Shown piece by piece: positions 35,093-42,706 of a DNA stretch of 64,000 nucleotides. The DNA is from Bacteroidaceae bacterium (GTDB lineage: Bacteria; Bacteroidota; Bacteroidia; Bacteroidales; Bacteroidaceae): assembly GCA_017547385.1 (NCBI GenBank), contig JAFYPU010000018.1, positions 44,739-108,738 on the forward strand, read 5' to 3'. Positions within the stretch are counted from its first letter, which is position 1, and every line of letters begins with the position of its first letter. The position numbers were made by a program, and so were the translations under genes. The notes below the pieces were generated by a model. It was given only the letters and a program-made list of their open reading frames with translations. It was not told the origin of the DNA and ran no database searches.

Positions 35093-37129
35093 TCAAGACT
35101 TTTCGTAAGAAATTCTGCCGTTGCGTGCCACAATTCCTTCCTCACGCATCAGCATCTCCATGGCCGCCCTGCGCACTTCGGCAGAACAACCATCACTCCG
35201 CAACTCCGACGGATGGTGCAGCCGACCGTCGGAAAGCACTTGCAGAAACTGCTGCACCAAAGCTGCCGGCGACACAGAAGTTTCGCGCTGCGACAAGCAC
35301 ACATCACACCGCCCGCAATCGGTGGCAGCAGTGTCGTCAAAATAGTCGAGCAAATAGCGCGAACGACACACATCCTCACCGCAAGCATAATCGAGCATGG
35401 CACGAATACGCGCCTCGTATTGCGACTTTCGTTCCTCATAAACAGCCTTCGGTATCACCAGTTCCGAACCCTCCACGCGGCGTGTCGGATAACTGATGTG
35501 CGCCACCCGTTTGCGGGGTATGTAGTGCAAAATGCGTTGATGGTTCAGGGCTTTCAGCACCTCATAGACACGAGATTCCGACAGCTCTGTGAGTTGTGCC
35601 ATCTCCTTTTCATCGATGAAGACATAGTCCGAAAAGAGTCCGGCATACCGTCGCAGCAAACACTGGAGCACCTTGTCGGTTTCGGGACCGGTACGATAAA
35701 GACGATAAAGCTCATCACGTTCGAGCAAAAACATCACCCGAGAGGTGGCATCGTCTTCCTCACGATAGACAATGTAACCGGCTTGTTCCAAGAGCGACAG
35801 CGCACTGGACACGGGTGTAGGGAAATGTCGGTAAGTGGTGCAGAATTTTTCCAAACGAAACTCATAGGTTACGCGAAAGCCATCGCCCACCGCCAGTTGG
35901 AAGAAATAAGCCAATTCGTCGTAGATGCGACGCACGAAGTCCTTTTCCGGAAAAGTTTCAGGCACACGCCGCAACATGGAAGCCCGATCGTGGCGACAGA
36001 AAAGCAGCACAGCATAAGCCGTGAGGCCATCACGCCCGGCCCGACCCGCTTCCTGAAAATAGGCCTCCACACTGTCGGGCGGGTCAAGGTGCACCACAAG
36101 TCGCACATCGGGTTTGTCAATTCCCATACCGAAGGCGTTGGTGGCTACCATTATACGCGTTTCGCCGCTCTGCCATGCCTGCTGCCGCACGTCCTTGTCG
36201 AGATTGGTCAAACCGGCATGATAATAGAGGGCCGACATGCCCTCATCTTTCAGCATGCGGGCCACATCTTTTGTTCCCTGACGGCTGCGCGTATAGACAA
36301 TGGCCGAACCTTTCACACTGCGAAGAATGTGCAACAACTCGCCTTGCTTGTCCTCCGTGTGTCGCACCACATAGCGCAGATTGGGACGCGCAAAACTCAT
36401 GCGGTGTACATTGGGTTCGGCAAAAGCGAGCCGGCACTGTATGTCCTCGACCACACGTTTGGTCGCCGTAGCCGTGAGAGCCAACACGGGAGCCTGTGGG
36501 AGGAGTTTGCGGATTTCGGCTATCTGCAAATAAGCCGGACGGAAGTCGTAGCCCCATTGCGAGATGCAATGCGCCTCGTCCACCGTAATGAAACTCACCT
36601 GCATACGGCTGAGCTTGGTGCGGAAAATCGGAGAGCCCAACCGCTCGGGCGAAACATAGAGGAATTTGTAACCGCCCAGCACGCAGTTGTCAAGGTTGCG
36701 CAACACATCGTCGTGCGAAAGGCCCGAATAAATGGCCGCAGCCTTGATGCCACGATTTCGCAAGTGCTCCACCTGATCCTTCATCAAGGCGATGAGCGGC
36801 GTTATCACAAGGCAAAGTCCGGGCAAAGCGAGGGCAGGAATCTGAAAGGCAATACTCTTTCCGCCTCCCGTAGGCATCAATCCCAGTGTGTCGCGGCCGG
36901 CCGCAATATCGCGGATGATATCAAGCTGAATGCCGCGAAAATCCGCATGCCCCCAATAGCCGCGCAGCAGGCGACGAAACAAGTCGTCGCCAACGGGTTC
37001 GTCTGATGCGGGAAGCGAGGTTTCGGGTTCCGGGAAGAAGTTTTCGGATGCAAAAACGGCCTCCTGACTTTCAAGAAAAGCATCTGAAAGTCCGGTGGCC
37101 GTAAAGGGATGTTCCGGAAAGGGTTTCAT
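35093..37129 (-). CDS. recQ: RecQ-family ATP-dependent DNA helicase
   Basis: 678 residues. Walker A TGGGKS (about 87-92), DEAH (TVDEAHCISQWGYDFRP), motif III ALTATAT, motif VI GRAGRDG. After the helicase core come Zn-binding cysteines (CGEDVCRSRYLLDYF...DCGRCDVC), then winged-helix-like sequence (YEVLKALNHQRILHYIPRK lies before it). The order of the zinc region and winged helix differs from E. coli RecQ, as in other Bacteroidota RecQ-like proteins. 3'-5' unwinding in repair and recombination. Follows recJ by 27 bp: an operon of partners that also cooperate in E. coli. Confidence 0.95.
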   Translation of the reverse strand: MKPFPEHPFTATGLSDAFLESQEAVFASENFFPEPETSLPASDEPVGDDLFRRLLRGYWGHADFRGIQLDIIRDIAAGRDTLGLMPTGGGKSIAFQIPALALPGLCLVITPLIALMKDQVEHLRNRGIKAAAIYSGLSHDDVLRNLDNCVLGGYKFLYVSPERLGSPIFRTKLSRMQVSFITVDEAHCISQWGYDFRPAYLQIAEIRKLLPQAPVLALTATATKRVVEDIQCRLAFAEPNVHRMSFARPNLRYVVRHTEDKQGELLHILRSVKGSAIVYTRSRQGTKDVARMLKDEGMSALYYHAGLTNLDKDVRQQAWQSGETRIMVATNAFGMGIDKPDVRLVVHLDPPDSVEAYFQEAGRAGRDGLTAYAVLLFCRHDRASMLRRVPETFPEKDFVRRIYDELAYFFQLAVGDGFRVTYEFRLEKFCTTYRHFPTPVSSALSLLEQAGYIVYREEDDATSRVMFLLERDELYRLYRTGPETDKVLQCLLRRYAGLFSDYVFIDEKEMAQLTELSESRVYEVLKALNHQRILHYIPRKRVAHISYPTRRVEGSELVIPKAVYEERKSQYEARIRAMLDYACGEDVCRSRYLLDYFDDTAATDCGRCDVCLSQRETSVSPAALVQQFLQVLSDGRLHHPSELRSDGCSAEVRRAAMEMLMREEGIVARNGRISYEKS

Positions 37130-37156
37130 AAAAAAGCGTGTTGCGTAAGGAAAAGA

Positions 37157-38875
37157 CTACTCGCAAGGGCGAATGTCCTCGATTTGCAGCTGCACCTCAC
37201 CGCGTTTATGCGTATTTTCCTCAATGGCATAACAAATATCGAAAGCGCGTTTCGTCTTGATGTAGCGGGCTTGCGAACTTTGTCCGAAAGCGATGCCGTT
37301 CATTACGTTGTTGCTCTTGTCGTCCACAAGTTCGAGTTTGATATGTTCCTGCCCACGTCCCACCACTTTGCTTGTGCCGTAGTCGTACACACGATGGGTG
37401 CAGAAAAGCGGACGCGCATTGCCCGGTCCGAAAGGTCCGAACCGCTTCAATTGGAGATAGAATTCAAAGTTCACATCCTTGAAGTCGAGCACGCCGTCTA
37501 TGTCGAGGAAAGCCTCGGTCTGCTCATCCAGAATGTGCTCTGCCACGTAGGCTTCGAAACGTCGGCTGAACTCTTCCACATTCTCGGCGCGCATGGTCAG
37601 ACCTGCGGCGTAGGTGTGTCCGCCAAAGTTTTCCAAAAGGTCGGCACAACTCTGCACGGCTCTATATACATCAAAGCCTGCCACCGAACGCGCCGAGCCG
37701 GTCGCCATTCCCTCGGAGCGCGTCAGCACCACCGCCGGGCGATAATAAAGCTCGGTGAGGCGCGATGCAACTATGCCGATGACACCTTTGTGCCAAGCCT
37801 CGTTATAGATAACTATGGAACGCAGATTTTCAAGTCCGGGGACGGTTTTCACCAACTCGATGGCCTCTTCCGTCATCTGCTTGTCAAGGTCCTTACGCGC
37901 CTCGTTGTAAAGGTTGATGCGCCCGGCACGCTCCATGGCGGCAGCATAGTCTTTTTCGACCAGCAGTTCCACGGCTTCACGCCCATTCTGCATTCTTCCG
38001 GAAGCATTGATGCGCGGTCCAATCTTGAAGATGATATCGTTAATTGAGAGTTCGCGATCTGCCAATCCACACATTTCGATGATGGCCTGCAAGCCGATGC
38101 TCGGGTTCGAATTGAGGCAGCGCAGCCCGTGGCAGGCCAAAATTCTGTTCTCACCCATGATGGGCACAATGTCGGAGGCGATACTCACGGCACAAAGGTC
38201 GAGCAACGGGATGAGCTTGTTGAATTCTATGCCGTTGCTGAGGGCAAATGCCTGCATGAGTTTGAAACCCACACCGCACCCCGAGAGATGCGTGTAAGGA
38301 TAGTGGTTGTCCTGGCGCTTGGGATTGAGAATGGCGATGGCCGGCGGCAAAATCTCATCCGGCACGTGGTGATCGCAGATAATGAAGTCGACGCCCAAAT
38401 CTCGGGCATAGGAAATTTCCTCCACGGCTTTGATGCCACAATCCAGCACAATGATGAGCCGGACTCCCGTTTCGGCAGCATAGTCCACCCCTTTCTTTGA
38501 TATGCCATAACCTTCCTCATATCTGTCGGGGATGTAGAAATCCACGTTGCTGTAGTACTGACGCAGAAACTTGAAGACGAGTGCCACGGCCGTGCAGCCG
38601 TCAACGTCATAGTCGCCGTAGACCAAGATGCGTTCCTTCCGCCCCATCGCAAGATTGATGCGGTTCACTGCCAACTGCATGTCGTCCATCAGGAAGGGGT
38701 CGTGCAAATCCGTGAGCTGTGGGCGGAAAAACTTGTTGGCCTCGGCCTGCGTCGTAACACCACGCGCCGGAAGCAGTTGCGCCAACGCCGGATGTATGCG
38801 CTGTTGTACCGCAATTTGCTCCGCCCATGCTGTTTCCTCAGGCGTAGGTTGTGAGTAATTCCACTTGTAATTCAT
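37157..38875 (-). CDS. recJ: Single-strand-DNA-specific exonuclease RecJ
   Basis: 572 residues. DHH phosphoesterase motifs are intact: GDYDVDGCTA (Asp88, 90, 92), CDHH (Asp168, His169, His170), SGCGVGFKL and the DHHA1-type motif GGHTYAAGLTM (about 430). It degrades single-stranded DNA 5'-3' in the RecF pathway and mismatch repair. First gene of recJ-recQ-comEC on the minus strand. Confidence 0.96.
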   Translation of the reverse strand: MNYKWNYSQPTPEETAWAEQIAVQQRIHPALAQLLPARGVTTQAEANKFFRPQLTDLHDPFLMDDMQLAVNRINLAMGRKERILVYGDYDVDGCTAVALVFKFLRQYYSNVDFYIPDRYEEGYGISKKGVDYAAETGVRLIIVLDCGIKAVEEISYARDLGVDFIICDHHVPDEILPPAIAILNPKRQDNHYPYTHLSGCGVGFKLMQAFALSNGIEFNKLIPLLDLCAVSIASDIVPIMGENRILACHGLRCLNSNPSIGLQAIIEMCGLADRELSINDIIFKIGPRINASGRMQNGREAVELLVEKDYAAAMERAGRINLYNEARKDLDKQMTEEAIELVKTVPGLENLRSIVIYNEAWHKGVIGIVASRLTELYYRPAVVLTRSEGMATGSARSVAGFDVYRAVQSCADLLENFGGHTYAAGLTMRAENVEEFSRRFEAYVAEHILDEQTEAFLDIDGVLDFKDVNFEFYLQLKRFGPFGPGNARPLFCTHRVYDYGTSKVVGRGQEHIKLELVDDKSNNVMNGIAFGQSSQARYIKTKRAFDICYAIEENTHKRGEVQLQIEDIRPCE

Positions 38876-39153
38876 TGATATATTGTCTTTTTTTATTCTT
38901 CAGCAAGGGGGTTGCAAAAGTCGGTGGCACCGGCCGCTGTTTCCGGCAACCACTTTCGCACCCAATTTAGCAAGCTAAGATAAGCAAAAAAGTCGGGACT
39001 GACGGCATGAATTGCGAAAAAGAAAACACGAACGGCTGATAGTTGGCTTCAGAGAGCGCAATCACACATATAAATATAACGCGTGCGCGTGCGCAAGGCG
39101 ACTGACGAAACGAAACGCTGAAGCCGGTTCTTTTGGGCAAAGACATAAAAAAA
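38876..39153. other. Intergenic gap without a gene
   Basis: The region between the recJ start and the wzc terminator. I see no gene; it has a GC/GT alternating stretch near 39080. Confidence 0.6.
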
Positions 39154-39190
39154 TGTGCGGGCACAACGGCTGTTTTCGTTGTGCCCGCAC
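39150..39190 (-). terminator. Terminator of the Wzc-type kinase gene
   Basis: Perfect 14-bp stem GTGCGGGCACAACG / CGTTGTGCCCGCAC (39155-39168, 39177-39190), followed on the minus strand by a long T-run; 35 bp after the stop. Confidence 0.9.
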
Positions 39191-39225
39191 TATTTCGGGG
39201 AAAGTATGTCAACTTGTCTGTCCGC

Positions 39226-41619
39226 TTAGCTCTTGCGACCGAACAAGCCTTTGCGCTTTTTCGGTGCACCGTAACCGTAGCCATAGCCGTAGCCATAACC
39301 ATAGGAGCGGCGTGCATTGGCATCGTTGAGCACAATGCAGAGATTGCGGAACTTCTTGTCCTTGTACATCTTCTCTATTTCGGGCAGGAATTCGCGTTCC
39401 TGAACACCCACACGCACCACATAGAGTGTCATGTCTGCCACGCGAGCCACCAGAGAGGCATCTGCTACGGCCACAACGGGGGTGGTGTCGATGATGATGT
39501 AGTCGTACATATCGCGGAGCGTTTCCACCATTTCCTCAAAGCGGTGCGACATCAGCAGTTCTGAGGGGTTAGGCGGAAGAAGGCCGGCAGGCAGGAAATC
39601 AACGCCTTGCGAAACAGCATCAGCGATAATCAAATCCTCCAGACGCACTTCGCCGTCCTCAGCAGCAAGATAAGAAGTGAGACCATCGGCCTTTCCGAAG
39701 ATGATGCTCTGTGTGCGCTTGCGTATGTCGGCATCGATGAGCAGCACGCGCTTTCCTGCCATGGCAAAGACCACTGCCAGGTTGCGCGAGATGAAACTCT
39801 TTCCTTGGTCGGGCGTGGTGGAAGTGGTTACAAGCACTTTGGCCGTGCGCTTCATGAAGTTCAAGCCATAACGCAACAGACGGAATGCCTCCACAACGGG
39901 TTCGTCGGGACTGCACTGTGTTACCAGTGCTTGCTCGTTCTTGTTGCCTTCCCAGCGCGGCACTTCACCGACAATGGGCACGGTGGTGAGTTTCTCCACA
40001 TCGCGACGACCCGAAACCGTAACATCGAACAAGGCTTTCAGCCAAAGCACAGCCGAGGGAATCAACAGACCGAGCAGCAATGCAATCAGCATGATGACGC
40101 TCTTGCGCGGGCTGATGGGGCTGGGCGAACCGAGGGGCGGTTCCACCAAACGCACATTGGCTTCGTTGATGGCCAACTGCAGTGCCACTTCTTCGCGCTT
40201 GTTGAGCAAATAAGTATAGAGTGCTTCTTTCAAGGCTTGCTGACGCTGAATGTCCATGCCATATTTCTCCTGCTCGGGCACGTTGCCCACTCTGCCGGAC
40301 AGGCGAGCCTCGTTGGCACGTGCTTCGCGCAACTCAATACGCATGGAGTTGACGTGGCTCTGCAGGGACGAGAGGATGGAAGCACGCAATGACGAAAGTT
40401 TGGCATCATATTCGGTGATGGCCGGTGAGCTTTCGCTGGAGTTGGCCGCCAACTGGTTGCGCGTGAGCATCATGTTGTTGTATTCGGAAATCTGCGCATC
40501 AAATCCCGAACCGCTCAAACCGGAGATGGCCGGTATCACATCGTTTTTGTTGGTGTTGCTGCGAAGATGGTCCGCCAGGAATTGCGCCACCGAGAGTTGC
40601 GTTTCGAGTTCGATGGAGCGTCGGCGTGCCTCGCTGCTTTCCTGTGCAAAGATCTGCGCATCGGTTTGGAGGTTCACCAAGCGGTTTCTCTGTTTGAAAT
40701 CGGCCAGTTTGTTTTCCACCTCGCCGAGTTCGCTACCGATGAGCGCAATGCGGCTATCGATGAAGCGTGCCGTGCTTTGTGCCACACGGTTTTTGTTGTC
40801 CACAACATCGCGTTTGTAGGCATTGAACACCTCATTGAGAACATCCTCCGCGCGTGCACTGCTCATGTCGCTGCAGGAGATAACGATGAGCGAGCTTTCC
40901 TTGTCATATTCGGCAGCCCCCACGCGAGCTTGGTAAATGTTGGCTGCAATTTTCTTGGGCAGACGCGTTACGCTGATTTCCTGTTCTGTCGGAAACTTGG
41001 CATAAGCGGCATTTTTCACAATGCGCAAGGCTCCCACAGGAGTGGACACCACTTCGCCCACGCGCACTTTCTTTTCGCCGGGAATGCTTTCGCCTTTCTT
41101 CACGAAGTCCGACAGACGACAAGTGTTGGCATCGACGATGGTTACGTTGAAAGCGGCAACACCATCAGCCTCTTGTTGGAATTCCACCTCAAAGGGGCGT
41201 TCACGATAGAGGGCCACATCGTGAAGATTCTCCTCTGTGGTGTAATCGACATCGAGTTTCAGACTGTCGACCACGCGCTCCATCAAACGGTGAGAGGTGA
41301 GGATGAAAATTTCGTTCTTCAGGTTGTTTCCCACACTGATACCATTGAGTTCGAGCAAGTTGCTCATATTGCTGCGCCCCTTACGCGCACCGACGCCCGA
41401 CATACCTGAGGGTTCGGCATCCTCGATGAGCATCACCGTTTGGCGTTGATACACCCTAGGTTGTCGTTGCTGATAGAGCCAGCCGAGACCCAAACAAACG
41501 ATGACCGACAGCAGGAACCACTTCCAATAAATCAGGAAAATGCTCCAGCATTGTTTCACGATGGGAATGAGCTGTACTTCCTCTTCCCCCTCGTTGTTAC
41601 GCAATTTGTTGTCTTCCAT
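39226..41619 (-). CDS. Wzc-type polysaccharide co-polymerase / tyrosine autokinase
   Basis: 797 residues from the ATG at 41619. N-terminal Wzz domain with first membrane helix (KWFLLSVIVCLGLGWLY), long periplasmic coiled-coil, second helix with the proline motif (LGSPSPISPRKSVIMLIALLLGLLIP), then the cytoplasmic BY-kinase: Walker A' VTTSTTPDQGKSFIS, Walker B VLLIDADIRK, IIIDTTPV. The C-terminal tyrosine cluster is a run of six YG dipeptides after RRS. It controls export and chain length of capsule or exopolysaccharide by cycles of tyrosine phosphorylation. No wza, wzx/wzy or glycosyltransferase genes are nearby, so it acts in trans on a locus elsewhere. Confidence 0.93.
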   Translation of the reverse strand: MEDNKLRNNEGEEEVQLIPIVKQCWSIFLIYWKWFLLSVIVCLGLGWLYQQRQPRVYQRQTVMLIEDAEPSGMSGVGARKGRSNMSNLLELNGISVGNNLKNEIFILTSHRLMERVVDSLKLDVDYTTEENLHDVALYRERPFEVEFQQEADGVAAFNVTIVDANTCRLSDFVKKGESIPGEKKVRVGEVVSTPVGALRIVKNAAYAKFPTEQEISVTRLPKKIAANIYQARVGAAEYDKESSLIVISCSDMSSARAEDVLNEVFNAYKRDVVDNKNRVAQSTARFIDSRIALIGSELGEVENKLADFKQRNRLVNLQTDAQIFAQESSEARRRSIELETQLSVAQFLADHLRSNTNKNDVIPAISGLSGSGFDAQISEYNNMMLTRNQLAANSSESSPAITEYDAKLSSLRASILSSLQSHVNSMRIELREARANEARLSGRVGNVPEQEKYGMDIQRQQALKEALYTYLLNKREEVALQLAINEANVRLVEPPLGSPSPISPRKSVIMLIALLLGLLIPSAVLWLKALFDVTVSGRRDVEKLTTVPIVGEVPRWEGNKNEQALVTQCSPDEPVVEAFRLLRYGLNFMKRTAKVLVTTSTTPDQGKSFISRNLAVVFAMAGKRVLLIDADIRKRTQSIIFGKADGLTSYLAAEDGEVRLEDLIIADAVSQGVDFLPAGLLPPNPSELLMSHRFEEMVETLRDMYDYIIIDTTPVVAVADASLVARVADMTLYVVRVGVQEREFLPEIEKMYKDKKFRNLCIVLNDANARRSYGYGYGYGYGYGAPKKRKGLFGRKS

Positions 41620-41692
41620 TATTTTTGTTTTGTATGTTTCGAAAATCAAACTTCCCGGCCTCATCCACGACCGAGGTTTCCCAATTTGGATG

Positions 41693-41850
41693 CAAAGATA
41701 GTGAAAGGCGAGCGAAAAGTTTGAAAATGAGCATGCGAAATTTTCCGAAACTTGTCCGAGCCGCAGCCTATCTTATGAAAAGATAGTGAAAGGCGAGCGA
41801 AAAGTTTGAAAATGAGTATGCGAAATTTTCCGAAACTTCTCCGAGCCGCA
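41693..41850. repeat. REP-like promoter repeat, copy 2 (two tandem units)
   Basis: Two near-identical units of about 80 bp starting at 41693 and about 41775, each AAGATAGTGAAAGGCGAGCG...CCGAGCCGCAGCC. The minus-strand -7 box TATCTTTG (41700-41693) at the gene-proximal end is about 75 nt before the wzc start, so the repeat probably drives wzc. Confidence 0.75.
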
Positions 41851-41900
41851 GCCAAATTCATCCGGAGCAGAACGAAACACCTCGACCAAAGGGATTTTCT

Positions 41901-42350
41901 GCTGACACAATGTCAAGAAAACGGGCTTTGGGAAAGCAAAAATTTACAAGGCGTTTAGAAATTTCTGCAGTGCTTGTAGAAAATTCTGCAAGGCTTGCGC
42001 AAAATCGCGGAAAGCGCATGGAGATTTCTGCGTTTTGCCAAGCCGCAGCTGAATTGGGTGAAACAAAATTCTGCAAGGCGTGCAGTTCTCCACGGAAAGC
42101 CCCCCAAGTGTTCGGGCAAGCCGGAGGGAACTCCTCCCCTGAAGCAGGGGAGGTGCCCTTTAGGGCGGAGGGGTATGAAGACACCGTAGAGAAAAATGCC
42201 CATCCTTCTTTGATTTTCCAACTCAGCTTTTTCTGTTTTTTCATACCCCTCACCGCTTCACGGAGCTCCCCTGCTTCAGGGGAGCAGCTGCCTTCCGGAT
42301 TGCCCGAATGCGGAGGGAACAAAAGTAAATGCTTCGCAAATTGTTTCGCC
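41901..42350. repeat. Long dispersed repeat, copy A (inverted partner at 48348-48775)
   Basis: About 450 bp closely matching the reverse complement of 48348-48775. It has a 21-bp periodic part (41947-42073, six units) and an approximately 185-bp MITE-like part (42117-42310) with imperfect 50-bp terminal inverted repeats containing CTCCCCTGAAGCAGGGGAG. The inner 60 bp differ between copies. ORFs through it are frame-disrupted between copies, so it is not coding. Confidence 0.85.
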
Positions 42351-42585
42351 CTTAGATTTCCGCCTCTGCCCAAGGCTCTTCAAACTTTTTTGAAAAATTT
42401 TTCGATTTTCTTGTAACAAATGGCATGCTCATGTGTTAATATATATGAGGGCGTATTCCGAAGCCTGTTTCACCGCCATGCCGTTCAGCCGAAGCATCGA
42501 GCCACCGACACATCTCGGCCTCCGAATGACAAACGCAAAAACGGGAAGAAAGAAAATGTCTGAAGTAGTTAACATTTTTTAAGAT

Positions 42586-42622
42586 GGGGGGGGTAAAATT
42601 CCACAAGGCGACTTTACCTTTG
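42586..42622 (+). promoter_or_regulatory. Promoter of the TonB-like receptor with a G8 tract at the -33 position
   Basis: TACCTTTG (42615-42622) is the -7 box. A run of eight G (42586-42593) ends about 21 nt upstream, where -33 should be. Same architecture as the sialidase promoter. The gap 42351-42585 shows nothing else. Confidence 0.5.
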
Positions 42623-42706
42623 CCGAGCATTAAGAGGAAAGCGCATCCGCTTTGCGAAAATCAGCCCCACCCTCCTCTGATACTCTAAAAAACACACTCA
42701 TAAACC

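Noticed and set aside
35036-37006. 656-codon frame opposite recQ
   Set aside because: Shadow: the minus strand carries intact RecQ motifs throughout.
41858-42416. 170-codon frames on both strands through the long repeat
   Set aside because: The same repeat at 48348-48775 breaks these frames. The apparent heptad protein repeats come from the 21-bp period.
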